A stretch of DNA of 64,000 nt from Rhodamnia argentea (lineage: Eukaryota > Streptophyta > Magnoliopsida > Myrtales > Myrtaceae): assembly GCF_020921035.1 (NCBI RefSeq), contig NC_063151.1, forward strand, positions 12,593,501-12,657,500, given 5' to 3'. Below the pieces are notes generated by a model. That model did no database searches. It was not told where the DNA came from and worked only from the letters and a program-made list of their open reading frames with translations. Shown here one piece after another: positions 51,896 to 63,897 of the stretch (positions are counted from its first letter, which is position 1; every line of letters starts with the position of its first letter). Made by a program: the position numbers and the translations under genes.

Positions 51896-52246
51896 AACAA
51901 ACAGGGATGTCACGCCCCGAATCATATGAGCACACCAACATCCCACCTGGCCACACGTGAATCCAAATTTCCAAGAATTAGTAGCCAACAAATTTGAACT
52001 AACGGTGAATGAAAAGCACATGCGAAAGCGAATACAAAACTCCATACATAACAATACTATTCGATGACTTGGGATAGGAAAATAGAACTTATATAAACAC
52101 ATATCCTTTACAACATCCCAGCCCATGGCTACAAAAGCCATATGTACAAGCCTAAGACCACTTACAACAAAAACGATCAAGTGGTCGAAACCTAGCTCTT
52201 CGACTAGGAGGATGCTCCCAAAAAAAGTCAAGGGGCGACTATCCTA

Positions 52247-53260
52247 TGTTGACACCTGATTTTTTATCAAGTGTTCCTTAGTTTTATTTCATAAAATTCA
52301 CAAAAATTCATAAAAAGTAAAAAAATTGAAAAATCAAGTTTGGTAGCCTTGGCCAAGCATAAGGAACCATTTTTCAAAATTTTTTTTTCATATTTTGCGT
52401 TTTTTTTAATATTTTCAAAAAATAGGAAAATACAAGAAAATTCAAGAAAAATACTTCCCGAGTTCACAAAAATATAGAAAAATGTTCCATATTTTTATTT
52501 TAATTCCGTTTTCATATTGACCTCAAGAAAAATTAAAAATTGAATTCAATTTTAGGTGTTTCTTCACAACACCAAGGGTTGAATTTGCCTAAAAAATGCA
52601 ATTTGAGTCTTTTTATTTGCAAATTCTGAATATCTTGAGTCAAGACATTCAATTTCAGTCCTCTGCAACTTCAATTTAACCAATTTCTCCCTCAATTGCT
52701 CGAATTGCACGGATTAGGCAAAATACCCAATTATTCTTTGCAATTTAGTCCTTGGGATTTTTAATTTGTGAAATTACTTTTAATCAAGGGACTTTCATGG
52801 CAAAATTGGAGTAGCTCCCAAGGTTTTCATACATTCCGAATCGATTGGCATGGTTAATTTGATCCAATTTGGTCATTTGGGTGTTCAATTGAGCTTTTCC
52901 CCGATTTGCAATTTAAGAAACATTTGGGGTTTTCATAGAAATTGATGGGAACTTTTGGGCAAAATCACATTTTTAGATAATATTCGACCCCCGAGTTCAA
53001 TTTTGAGGTTTAATTGTAAAAATTCCTCATGAATTTTGATTAATTTTGAAAATTGCAAGTCGGGATCGGTTCATACCTGTTTGACCGCCGATTGGACCGG
53101 TTGAACGGGTCCAAACAGTGTTGTCTTCCTCCTCGAGCTCGCGCCATTTCGCAGGTTTGAAGGCCGAAGTTTGACGGCTAAATTGGATGACCATTCGACT
53201 ATAATTGAGTGAGATTGGGGAGGCGTGTCGCGACCCTCTCCCATCGGCGGGATAGTGGCG
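52247..53260 (+). repeat. LTR (plus orientation) of a second gypsy family; arm of a large inverted repeat
   Basis: It begins TGTTGACACC immediately after the truncated Tekay/Del LTR. The arm is matched in inverse orientation by 55,740-56,796. Shared phrases include 'ttatcaagtg', 'accaaacttg'/'caagtttggt' and 'ttaattttgaaaattg', with clear similarity to about 53,100 and weaker similarity beyond. The LTR's far end could not be fixed. Confidence 0.7.
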
Positions 53261-55739
53261 ATCAAGGCGAGGTTAACGAGCCGCGCTTCCGATCCGGTTG
53301 GCTGTGGATCTTGGCGCACGGGTCCCTCCCGAGACCCATTACTTGAATCGCGATGTGAAGAAGATTCTCAAATATTGGGATCGACCTTAGTATGGTCGGG
53401 TGACATGTGCACAATGTACATGCATATGGAATCGCCATCGATCAATTTTTGGAGGGTATGATCGGGAACCCTATCGAGCGGTCGGAAGAAACCGTTCGAT
53501 TTTACGAAAACCGGAGAAGTGGGTTCGGGAACTTGGTCACGTCGAGATTTACAACAACGCCCTTTCGATTACCAAAGTTGAGTGATTTTCTAACCTAGGA
53601 AATCATACGGATGAAATTTAGGGCAAGGTAGGCTCTAACGATCTAAGATATTATGCAGACGGAAATTTGCTAACCTATCAATCACAATCAAGAATATGAA
53701 GGCGCAATCAAGATAATCTTAATCAAATTAAGCAATCAATCCAGCATGGCATGTCTAATATAGCCCTATCGGTTCGGAGAAAGATCTATTCAAGTTCCGG
53801 GATGATTCGGGAAATTTTTGGGGCCAAGTGCCCGGAACGGTAAAATGGTCATTTTTAAAGGTTTGGGACCCAAAAACCACAAAATAAGGTCGAGCCAATT
53901 GAATGTGGCCATTTCCCATTTTTTGTGATTTTTCAGAATTTTTTTGGAATTTTTCTAATTTTTTTGGATTTTTTATTTATTTTCTGAAAATCAATAATTT
54001 TTCGGATCGATATAAATCGACCTTCGAAACTTCAAAATTTTTTGATCCAGACTATAAGAGTGTCGAATTGATCTAGACATTTCTTAGAATTTTTTTGGGA
54101 AAACCTGGGAATTTTTAAGAATTTTATTGATTTGTTTGGATTTTTAGAAAATTTTATGATTTTTTTATTAATTTTTCGGATTGGGTCAACCCGGTCAACA
54201 CCGGGTCAACCCGACCATGACTCGACTCGAGACCCGCTCTGGACTAAACGACGCTGTATCTATTTATTTCAATTTTTTTTGTTTTTCTAAACAATTTCCT
54301 AATATCCGATAATACAAAAATTAGACGGACGGCTACAATTAATCCTAGAATTGATCTCGGCCGTTCGCTCACTCGAGCCCACGTATAACCCGCGACACCT
54401 GATCACATCTACCCCGTATACGAAAATGATGCCGCATCGTCCCTAGATGGACGGCCACGATTTAAACTTAGATTTGATCCGGACCATTCGCTCACCCGAG
54501 ATCAAAACGATGCCGCATCAAACTTCTCCCCAGAACGACGTCGCACATTGACTTCCTCAAACGACACCGTTTATGCATTTTTTATTTTCTAACTATTAAA
54601 CGAATTATTAGAAAATACAAAAATCTAATCTAATGGCCTAGAATTAAACTAACCTATTTATCACAACCGTTGGATTAAATCTGACTCGGCCTATTCGCGC
54701 CAACGGCTACGCCGACTCGGACTCGAGCTAGACCAATCGGGACACGACACATCAGACGCTAACTCGTTGACAAAGACACGACAGCTCGTCTTCAACCTCT
54801 CGACGACACTAGAATCAACGGCCGACGCTTCTCCGGCAAGATCTCAACGGAATGACACAAAACTACCTCCAATCGACTCGACTCGACAAGCGGATCAACA
54901 TATCGTAGAATCGAGCAATTCTATCCGCCAAATCGAGACTATCAAGCTTCGCACAGTATCGATGTCGTAGAGTTCAATCACACAACATAGAGCATAACAG
55001 GCTAATTCAATCACAGGAAACACTTGAATGAGGTTTAGGATCCTTACCTGCAGGGTCGATTGACCTGTTTTAGTCTAAGATTTGCCTAGACAGGCTTTGA
55101 CGAGAACCGACAATGGAGGTTGAAGTTCACAGACTCGATTGGAGGTTTTTACGCAAAATCAAAGCAAAGCGAAGATGCAGAAGTGGTCAGCAACGTTTGG
55201 GGATCAAAACGCACACAATAATTGCAACAATCGTGCCTGTGACAGTGCTATGCCATGAACGTGCAGAGTTGAGCTCGAGAGGTCGACTCACCGATTTTGA
55301 AGGTCGCAGGTTGATTGAGCTGGTGCGATCGCTTCACGGAGTTGGTGTGAAGCTTCTGGACTTGGTTGCAGGCCTCGATTCACTATGGATTGATAGGACG
55401 AAGTACTCACAGTACGAGCTCAAATTCTCGACCACACGGGCGGGAGAACAAGCTCTCTCTCTCTCTCTCTCTCTAGCTCTCTGAATGCATTGCGAGCAAA
55501 ATGAGCCTCTCTTCGATTCGCGAAGCTTCTCAATCCTTTTATACTTGTTTCAAATTTTGGCGCGTCGGGAGGAGCTTCACCGACCCTCTCACACGTGCGC
55601 ACACGTGCAATTGGGTCGCCGGACGGCGACGGAATTAGTTGGGATTCCGTCTAGGTCCGTTAGGCCTTTCGTTGAACTCAAACGAGCACAAATTTCACGC
55701 GGTTTCAAGAATGTTGACTTTTTCGAGCCTTTGTAGCTT
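53261..55739. other. LTR-derived sequence between the inverted arms
   Basis: No host gene recognised. AT-rich tracts (53,900-54,320) and 'gggtcaacccg' motifs look LTR-derived. A minus-strand TATAAAAG (inverse, near 55,536-55,544) followed by a (CT)n/(GA)n tract at about 55,452-55,474 looks like the promoter of the minus-oriented LTR. Open frames here are short and unmatched. Confidence 0.5.
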
Positions 55740-56796
55740 TGATCGCTTCACCGGCGCTCCTCCGGCGACCATAGACCTCGAGGTTGGGTTCAATCGACGC
55801 GTATCAACTTGAGGAACCAAACGCCGACGTTAATTGATTCGATTATCACCAATTGGCCTGTCAATTTGGTCGTCAAAATTAGTCCAAGTCTTGTTCACTC
55901 GCGCGGGAGTTTTGAGGAAGAAGACGACATCGTTCGGGACCGGTTTGACCGGTCTGACCGGCGGTGAGACCGGTCCGAACCGGTTCGGACTTACAATTTT
56001 CAAAATTAATCAAAATCCGTGGGAAATTTTTACAATTAAACCTCAAAATTAAACTTAGGGGCCTAAATACTGTCTAGAAATATGATTTTGTCCAAAAGTT
56101 CATATCAATTTCTATGAAAACCCCAAATTTTTCTAAAATCGCAAATTGGGGAAAAGTTCAATTGAATGCCCAAATGATCAAATTGGATCAAATTACCCCT
56201 GTCAATCGATTCAGAACATATGAAAACCTTAAGGAGTAGTCCAATTTTACCATGAAAGTCCTTGGATTAAAAGTAATTTCGGAAATTGGAAATCCCGGGG
56301 ACTAAATTGCAAAGATTTTGGGGATTTTTGCCCAATTCGTGCAATTCGTGCAATTGGGAGCGAAATTGATTAAATTGAAGTTGTAGAGGACTAAAGTTTA
56401 ATGTCTTGACTCAAGATATGAAAAATTTGCAAATAAAAAGACTTAAATAGGATTTTTTAAGCGAACTCAACCTTTGGTGTTGTGAAAACACCTAAAATTG
56501 AATTTAATTTTTAATTTTTCTTGAGGTCAATATGAAGAGGGGATTAAAAGAAAAATATGGAACATTTTTCTGTATTTTTTTGACCTCCGGAAGTATTTTT
56601 TTGTGATTTTTTTTTGTATTTTCTTAGTTTTCGAAAATTAAAAAAATGAAAAAAATTATTTTTTGTTCAAAAATGGTTCCTTATGCTTGGGCAAGGCTAC
56701 CAAACTTGGTTTTTCAATTTTTTGACTTTTTATGAATTTTTGTGAATTTTATGAAATAAAACTAAAAAATACTTGATAAAAAATCATTTGTCAATA
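55740..56796 (-). repeat. LTR (minus orientation) of the second gypsy family; inverse arm
   Basis: Inverse of 52,247-53,260. Its outer end at 56,796 abuts a polypurine tract (inverse 'caaagaggggcagc', 56,797-56,810). It is therefore the 3' LTR of a minus-strand element whose interior lies to the right. Confidence 0.75.
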
Positions 56797-57204
56797 GCTG
56801 CCCCTCTTTGAAAGTAATCTCGGTTAGAGTTTGCTTTCAAAGACAAAGTGACACCTGAATCTTTAATCGACTCAACTGGGGAAAAGTTTAAGAAAAATGA
56901 GTCTCAACATTCAATCATCTTACCTTTGCCGTTGAAGTTTAAAATTTTATGGAGAAATCACTTCGGCTCATTCTCGATGTGAGAAAGAAAAAGAGAGAGA
57001 GAAATTTATCCGCATCCCACTCATCGGTGGTCTGAAGATTGTCAGTCGGAAGTTGATAGAACGAGTTCACGAGATTACCTTTGAGCGATTCATGAGGTCC
57101 GTTTTTGCGAGCAACGCCCGTTTGATGGTAGTATCTTTTTCAGTAGTTTGAAAGTTAAAAGGGAGGGTTTACCCTGCAATAAGGGATTTTATCCTTTAAA
57201 AGAA

Positions 57205-57615
57205 GATTGGCTATCCTGTAAGAATGAATTCACCTGTTAAAAGGAAATTGGTTATCCTGTAGAAAGGAATTCATCTATTGAAAGGAAATTGGCTATCCTA
57301 TAGAAAGGAATTCACCTATTGAAAGGAAATTGGCTATCCCGTAAGAAGGAATTCACCTATTGAAAGGAGATTGGCTATCTTGTAAGAAGGAATTCACCTA
57401 TTGAAAGGAAATTGGCTATCCTGTAGAAAGGAATTCACCTATTGAAAGGAAATTGGTTATCCTGTAAGAAGGAGTTCACATATTAAAAGGAAATTGGCTA
57501 TCCCGTAAGGAGTTCACCTATTAAAAAGAAATTGGCTATCTTGTAAGAAAGAGTTCACCTATTAAAAGGAAATTAGTTATCCTGTAAAAATGAATTCACC
57601 ATTTAGAAGGATCAC
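57205..57615. repeat. Tandem repeat, ~41-bp unit, about 10 copies
   Basis: The unit reads approximately 'ggctatcctgtaagaagg' then 'aattcacctattgaaaggaa'. One unit near 57,500 is shortened. It lies in the 3' region of the Tat/Ogre-like fossil. Confidence 0.92.
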
Positions 57616-57639
57616 CCTAATGTCTTTCTTCTAGGATCG

Positions 57640-58450
57640 ATTAAAGCGGTAACAAGGATATTGTTCCAAAGACCTATGATTACTCGGAATCCTTTGGAAA
57701 CTTAAACTAAATTTCAGATTTAAAAGAGGGAGAGTGCCATCTAAAGACCTAGAATGACTAGAGAAGCTACAGAAGCTCAAACCCGATTTTCAGATTTAAA
57801 AAAAATGAGGGTGCCATCTGAGGACCTAAGATTACTAAAGAACCTACGGAAGATCAAACCCGATTTTCGGATTTTAAAAAGATGAGGGTGCCATCCGAGG
57901 ACCTAGGATTACTAGCGAACCTACATAAGCTCAAACCCTATTTTCGGATTTAAAAGATGAGGGTGCCATCCGAGGACCTAGGATTACTATAGAACCTTCA
58001 GAAGCTCAAACTCGATTTTTAGATTTAAAAGATGAGAGTGCCATCCGAGGACCTAGGATTACTAGAGAACCTACAGAAGCTCAAACCCGATTTTTCGGAT
58101 TTTAAAAGTTGAGGGTGCCATCTAAGGACCTAGGATTACTAGCGAACCTACTGAAGCTTAAACTCGATTTTCGGATTTAAAAGATGAGGGTGCCATCCGA
58201 GGACCTACGATTACTAGCAAACCTATATAAATTCAAACTCGATTTTCAGATTTTAAAAGTTGAGGGTGCCATCTGAGGACCTAGGATTACTAGCGAACCT
58301 ACAGAAGCTTAAACCCGATTTTCAGATTTAAAAAGATGAGGGTGCCATCTGAGTACCTAGGATTACTAGCGAACCTACAGAAGCTCAAACCCAATTTTCA
58401 GATTTAAAAGAGGAAGATCCGAGGACCCGGGGATGCCGGAAGACTTGCGG
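57640..58450. repeat. Tandem repeat, ~75-bp unit, about 10-11 copies
   Basis: The unit contains 'gaggacctaggattactag', 'acctacagaagctcaaac', 'gattttcggatttaaaag' and 'atgagggtgccatc'. Inner copies are similar and outer copies are decayed. It lies next to the 41-bp block in the same element. Confidence 0.92.
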
Positions 58451-60718
58451 AAAATCCAAATTAGTCGGATCTTTAAGAATGTAGTCACTCTGAGGATTTG
58501 GGGATACGGGAAAACCTGCTGAAATTCAACCAAACGTCATTAGAACTGCTATTTTCAAAGCAATCCAGTGGATCGAGGACCATGAATCATGACGAAGAAA
58601 AGGCGATTCTATGTTTTGGGGAAAAACTTAGGAATCCCAATTAAAAGTTCTCAAGTAGTATTCGTGAAAGAAGCTTGTTCAAACACATTGTCGAGAGGCA
58701 CACATGCTCAAATCTCCACTGGGGAAGGATTTTGAATATCACGATTTGAGTATTCTTCAAAAAGGTTGTTTTAAAAGTTTTCAAAAGGATTTCCTTCATC
58801 CAAGAGGGCTTCTCACCATTTGGGAAGGCTTTCTCAAAACTCGGATATGCTCTCAGAAGTCCTAATCTTAAGGTTTCGGGATCATTCGAGATGCATACAA
58901 TCTGATTGATCGGAGAAGACATTTAAGAGGGACCGTAATTTGGGCTCGGTCATAGGCTTCTCAAAAGATATTCATTTTTGAAGCTACGAAAAGAATATTT
59001 CTTCGGGTCTATAAGTCAAGAACCCCGAAGATATGATAAGACAGGATTGTACTTACCTCTTTAAGCGGTAGCTTCCCGTGTGATCTCTTGCATTAACCTG
59101 AGACACCTTTAGATCGAGAAAATTTTTGGCGATAGGTTGTATTTTGGTTTAAGGCGGGTTTTTTGAGAAATGTCATATTTTCAAAATAGGGGTGAACACG
59201 GGCGATCACCTTGATATTCTTACCAGCAGTTGTTTGCTTTGAGGATGATTCATAAATATCTTTCTTCAACCGAGTTTGAGGATTTTCCTCTTTTTTCATT
59301 GTGATTCTTCAAATTTTGTCTCTTCTTCTTCTTATTTTCTTCTTTTCTTTTATGAGACGATTTTTAAATGGGCTTTGGCCTTTACTTTTACCATGCACTT
59401 TGCTTTTTCGAGCCCTGTTGTCTCTTGTCATTTTCTGCATTGATTGGCTCTTTTTGAGACTAGGACCGAAAATTCCTCCAATTATGCTTTTGACTTATTG
59501 CTGGTAATTTATTTGTCTTGCCCCAGTATAGGGAGGTGATCACCAACAATGGTTTAGAAATGAAGATTATAAAGGCTTAAATTGGCTCATCAAAGGATAA
59601 AGTGTTTGGGGATATAGAAATGAAGTACTTTTCTTCACATGAAGGTGTTCCAAGCCTATGCGAGAAATCACCTGAAGCTATCACAAAAAGATTGATGTAG
59701 GTTAGCACAATAATGTCTTACCTTGATTTTCTTCTTCAAGGAATCAGCCAATGAACCTCCAAATATGCCCTAGTGCGGGGTGGTTCTTGACGGGATTTTA
59801 TTCAGAAAAACTTCTCCCTTTTTGGTTCGGAATGGTTGTAAAGTGGTATAAGTGTGTATGGAAAATTTGAAATGAAAATGCCCTTCATCATTTCAATCCA
59901 TGTAATCATCGCGAATGACCCCTACGTCCCAAGATTAAGCTTTTTCTCTCTATCACCTTCACTCATCTCTCAAGTGTATCGGGGACGTGTTTGAGGACGA
60001 AGTTTGCCTCTTTTCATCTAAAGGATCATCCCTTTGAAAGGCCTTCAAAACATACCCTTTTGTAGGACCTCAGGGCGTTTTCATCAAAATTCACTATCGG
60101 TGGAAATTCTCTTCACAAAAGATATATTCAAAAGGTGTTTGTGAAATTTAAAAAAGGATGTTTCTTTAAAAGGCCTTGCAGCTTTGTCTTAGTGTGAAGC
60201 ATGATAACGTTTTTCTAATGAAGATGAGTGTCTTTCATAAAGGAAGAGAGCCTCAAACCTGTCTTCTTCAAATGCTGATTCCTATTTCTTGGAGAATCAA
60301 AAGAAAACAATCGACTATAGATATTCAAAATTTCAGATCAAAGCTGTTTCGCGACTTAACCAACCGCTTCTCGGGATTCTTCATGACCCAAAGTCCTCTT
60401 GTAAAATATAAACATATGCGGATGCAGGTATGCGAGCGACATGCAAATGCAAATTTCATGTGACTCAGATTTGCTCATCAATCAATTCGGAGCTTGATTT
60501 TATTTCAAGGATAGTATTTCTTCACGGCATCTACATTAACCGGATTTGTCAATTCTTCTCCATCCAAGTTCACAAGGATAAGAGCTCCCCCGGACAAAAC
60601 TTTCTGGATTACGTAGGGGCCCTCATAGTTTGGCGTAAACTTGCCTCCCCGGTGTAGGGCATTTGGGAGTACTTTTCTCACAAAAGGGTAAGTTTTGAAG
60701 GCCCCGAGGTCCTACAAA

Positions 60719-60762
60719 ATAGGGGTGCAACACGGGGTACGTGATTAGTTAATCACGAAAAT
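60719..60762. other. Junction of gypsy fossil and 5S array
   Basis: 'ataggggtgcaacacg' (the end of a 5S gene) is fused to a piece of mid-spacer ('cgtgattagttaa') before the first complete copy. This shows deletion at the array edge. Copy A therefore lacks the usual T-rich downstream sequence. Confidence 0.7.
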
Positions 60763-60883
60763 GAGGGGTGTAACACGAGAACTTCCCGAGAGGTCACCCA
60801 TCCTAGTACTACTCTCGCCCAAGCATGCTTAACTTCGAAGTTCTGATGGGATCCGTTGCATTAGTGCTGGTATGATCGCACCC
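60763..60883 (-). rRNA. 5S rRNA gene copy A
   Basis: 121 bases. The 5' end is GGGTGCGATCATACC, the A box has one change (AAGCATGCTTGG), the intermediate element is intact, and the C box has two changes (GACCTCTCGGG). Upstream on the minus strand are an ATATATTT element at about -25, GC at -12/-11 and C at -1, the plant 5S promoter arrangement. It is the first copy of the array, and its downstream T-runs are lost. Confidence 0.85.
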
Positions 60884-61199
60884 GTTATGTTATGCATTGC
60901 AAATATATTTGTAATAAATGCCCTTCCCCTACTTGAGAAATGTTTAAAACTTTCTTTTTTTCCGATTTTCGTGCCATGTTGCGTGATTAGTTAACGGGAT
61001 ATTCCTCGGAAATGACAAACTAAGAAAAAAAATTCCCACGAATCGAAATTCGCACGTAAGTTTTGATCTAGATGGACACACGGGGCCCGTAAGTAATTTT
61101 CGGAAAGCTCGTTCCGAATCGGTCACATTGGGCCCCGTTATGCCTTCCCGAGTGCATTTCTTGAGTCGTAAAAAAAATTAAAAAATCAAAGACGAAAAT

Positions 61200-61320
61200 G
61201 AGGAGTGCAACACGAGGACTTCCTAGGAGGTCACCAATCCTAGTACTACTCTCGCCCAAGCAAGCTTAACTTCGGAGTTCTGATGGGATCCGGTGCATTA
61301 GTGCTGATATGATCGCACTC
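61200..61320 (-). rRNA. 5S rRNA gene copy B
   Basis: Full length. The 5' end is altered (GAGTGCGATC), the A box has one change (AAGCTTGCTTGG), and the C box begins GGATTGGTGACC. Upstream promoter spacing is retained. T-runs follow within about 30 bases of the 3' end. Confidence 0.85.
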
Positions 61321-61632
61321 GTTATGTTATGCATTGCAAATATATTTGTAATAAATGCCCTTCCCATTCTGGAGAAATGTTCGAACTTTCTTTTTCCCAG
61401 GTTTTCGTGCCCTATTGCGTGATTAGTTAACGGGATATTCCTTGGAAACGACAAACTAAGAAAAAAAATTCCCATGAATCGAAATTCGAACGTAACTTTT
61501 GATCCGGATGGACTCACGAGGCCCGTAAGTAATTTTCGGAAAGCTCGTTCCGAACCGGTCACGATGGGCCCCGTTATGCCTTCCCGAGTGCATTTCTTGA
61601 GTCGTAAAACAAAAAAAAAAAAAAACGACAAC

Positions 61633-61753
61633 GAGGGGTGCAACACGAGGACCTCCCAGGAGGTCACCCATCCTAGTACTACTCTCGCCCAAGCACGCTT
61701 AATTTCGGAATTCTGATGGGATCCAGCGCATTAGTGCTGGTATGATCGCACCC
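61633..61753 (-). rRNA. 5S rRNA gene copy C (best internal promoter)
   Basis: Full length with intact A box (AAGCGTGCTTGGGCG), intermediate element and C box (GGATGGGTGACCTCCTGGG). Changes lie outside the boxes (GCGCTGG, AATTCCGAAATT). It is the most promoter-competent copy by sequence. T-runs downstream are long. Confidence 0.88.
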
Positions 61754-62068
61754 ATTATGTTATGCATTGCAAATATATTTGTAATAAATGTCCTTCCCCT
61801 TCTTGAGAAATGTTCAAACTTTCTTTTTTCCGAGTTTTTGTGCCATGTTGTGTGATTAGTTAACTGGATATTCCTTGGAAACGACAAACTAAGAAAAAAA
61901 ATTTCCACAAATCGAAATTCGCACGTAAGTTTTAATCCAGATGGACCCACGGGGCCCGTAAATACTTTTCGGAACGCTCGTTCCGAACCGGTCACGTTGG
62001 GACCCGTTATGCCTCCCCGAGTGCATTTCTTGAGTCGTAAAAAAAATTTTAATAAAAAAGACGAAAAT

Positions 62069-62189
62069 GAGGGGTGCAACACGAGGACTTCCTAGGAGGT
62101 CACCAATCCTAGTATTACTCTCGCCCAAGTAAGCTTAACTTCGGAGTTCTGATGGAATCCGGTGCATTAGTGCTGGTATGATCGCACCC
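62069..62189 (-). rRNA. 5S rRNA gene copy D
   Basis: Full length with normal 5' and 3' ends. The A box (AAGCTTACTTGG), intermediate element (GTAATA) and C box (GGATTGGTGACC) are all altered, so it is probably poorly transcribed. Confidence 0.85.
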
Positions 62190-62506
62190 GTTATGTTATG
62201 CATTGCAAATATATTTGTAATAAATGCGCTTCCCCTTCTTGCAAAATGTTTGAACTTTCTTTTTTCCTGGTTTTCGTGCCCTGTTGCGTGATTTGTTAAC
62301 GGGATATTCCTTGGAAACGACAAACTAAGAAAAAAAATTCCCATGAATCGAAATTCGCACGTAACTTTTGATTCGGATGGATTCACGGGGCCCGTAAGTA
62401 CTTTTCGGAAAGCTCGTTCTGAAACCGGTCACGTTGGGCCCCGTTATGCCTTCCCGAGTGCATTTTTTGAGTCGTAAAAAAAATTAAAAAAGAAAAAGAC
62501 GAAAAT

Positions 62507-62627
62507 GAGGGGTGCAACACGAGGACTTCCAAGGAGGTCATCAATCCTTGTATCACTCTTGCCTAAGCAAGCTTAACTTTGGAGTTCCGATGGGATCTGG
62601 TGCATTAGTGCTGGTATGATTGCATCC
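62507..62627 (-). rRNA. 5S rRNA gene copy E, heavily decayed
   Basis: Full length but with about 17 changes, mostly C-to-T/G-to-A type on one or other strand. This is the pattern expected from deamination of methylated cytosines. It is likely a pseudogene. Confidence 0.8.
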
Positions 62628-62904
62628 GTTATGTTACACATTGCAAATATATTTGTAATAAATGCCCTTCCCCTTCTTGAGAAATGTTCAGTCTTTTTTT
62701 TTTTTCCGGATTTTCGTGCCCTGTTGCGTGATTAGTTAAGGGGATATTCCTTGGATACGACAAACTAAGCAAAAAAAATCCCCATGAATCGAAATTCGCA
62801 CATAACTTTTAATCCAAATGGACTTACGGGTTACGAGCCCCATTATGCCTTCCCGAGTGCATTTCTAGAGTCGTAAAAAAAATTAAAAAATAAAACACGA
62901 AAAT

Positions 62905-63025
62905 GAGGGGTGCAACACGAGAACTTCCCAGGAGGTCACCCATCCTAGTACTACCCTCGCCCAAGCACGTTTAACTCCGGAGTTCTGATGGGATCCAGTG
63001 CATTAGTGCTGGTATGATCGCTCTC
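62905..63025 (-). rRNA. 5S rRNA gene copy F
   Basis: Full length. The 5' end is altered (GAGAGCGATC), the A box is changed (AAACGTGCTTGG), and the C box is intact. The spacer between this copy and copy E is about 40 bases shorter than elsewhere, missing the 'gtaagtacttttcggaaagc' part. Confidence 0.85.
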
Positions 63026-63340
63026 GTTATGTTATGAATTGCAAATATATTTGTTATAAATGCCCTTCCCCTTCTTGAGAAATGTTCGAACTTTCTTTTT
63101 TCCGGGTTTTCGTGCCCTATTGCGTGATTAGTTAACGAGATATTCCTTGGAAACGACAAACTAAGAAAAAAAATCCCCATGAGTCGAAATTCGCACGTAA
63201 CTTTTGATAAAGATGATCTCGCGGGGCCCGTAAGTACTTTTCGGAAAGCTCGTTCCGAACCGGTCTCGTTGGGCCCCGTTATGCCTTCCCGAGTGCATTT
63301 CTTGAGTAGTAAAAAAAATTAAAAAATTAAAAACGAAAAC

Positions 63341-63461
63341 GAGGGGTGCAACACGAGGACTTCCAAGGTGGTCACCTATCCTAGTACTATTCTCGCCCAA
63401 GCACGCTTAACTTCGGAGTTCTGATGGGATCCGGTGCATTAGTGCTGGTATGACGGCCCCC
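63341..63461 (-). rRNA. 5S rRNA gene copy G
   Basis: Full length. The A box is intact, the 5' end is altered (GGGGGCCGTC), the intermediate element is changed (AATAGTA), and the C box is altered (GGATAGGTGACCACC). Confidence 0.85.
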
Positions 63462-63776
63462 GTTATGTTAAGCATTACAAATATATTTTTAATAAATACC
63501 CTTCCCCTTCATAAGAAATGTTCGAACTTTCTTTTTTTCGGGTCTTCGTGCCCTATTGCAAGATTAGTTAACGGGATATTCCTTGGAAACGACAAACTAA
63601 GAAAAAAATTCCCCATGAATCGAAATTCGCAAGTCACTTTTGATCCGGATGAACTCACGGGCCCTGTGAGTACTTTTCGGAAAGCTCGTTTCAAACCGGT
63701 TACGATGGGCCCAGTTATGCCCTCCCGAGTGCTTTTCTTGAGTCGCAAAAAAAATTAAAAACAAAAAAATGAAAAC

Positions 63777-63897
63777 GAGGGGAACAATACGAGGATTTCC
63801 TAGGTGGTCAACCATCCTAGTACTACTCTCGCCCAAGCACGCGTAAATTCGAAGTTCTGATGGGATCCGTTGCATTAGTTCTGGTATGATCGCACCC
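63777..63897 (-). rRNA. 5S rRNA gene copy H
   Basis: Full length with an intact 5' end (GGGTGCGATCATACC). The A box region, C box (GGATGGTTGACCACC) and 3' end (ATTGTTCCCC) are altered. The spacer continues to the window edge, so the array probably goes on. Confidence 0.85.

Larger units (their letters stand above)
40677..52246 (-). mobile_element. Ty3/gypsy fossil, Tekay/Del-like chromovirus, nested insertions
   Basis: LTR at 40,677-43,576 (2.9 kb, TG...CA) and the start of the other LTR at 51,908-52,246. On the minus strand the order is: PBS matching initiator-Met tRNA at 51,884-51,895, gag (about 51,000-51,541), a zinc-knuckle region near 50,600, protease (about 50,180-50,440), reverse transcriptase (split around the insertions, 50,180 to 45,860), RNase H (about 45,000-45,660), integrase (about 43,880-44,800) with a Tekay-type C-terminus (43,627-43,896), then the polypurine tract next to 43,577. 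The coding region is clearly broken, probably in more than ten places. The shared 335 bp of the LTRs differ by roughly 9-10% by eye, which suggests a few million years at usual plant rates. It hosts a TRIM and a solo LTR, and its right LTR is cut by another element. Confidence 0.85.
56797..60718 (-). mobile_element. Tat/Ogre-like Ty3/gypsy fossil, 3' internal region only
   Basis: Minus strand. An integrase C-terminal stretch of the Tat/Ogre type lies at about 60,505-60,718 ('GGKFTPNYEGPYVIQKVLSG', ending DAVKKYYP). It is followed by a long non-coding 3' region with two tandem-repeat blocks, then the polypurine tract and LTR at 56,796. The rest of the element is missing: it ends abruptly against 5S rDNA at about 60,719. 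Tandem repeats between pol and the 3' LTR are known for Tat/Ogre elements. It is broken and incomplete. Confidence 0.65.
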
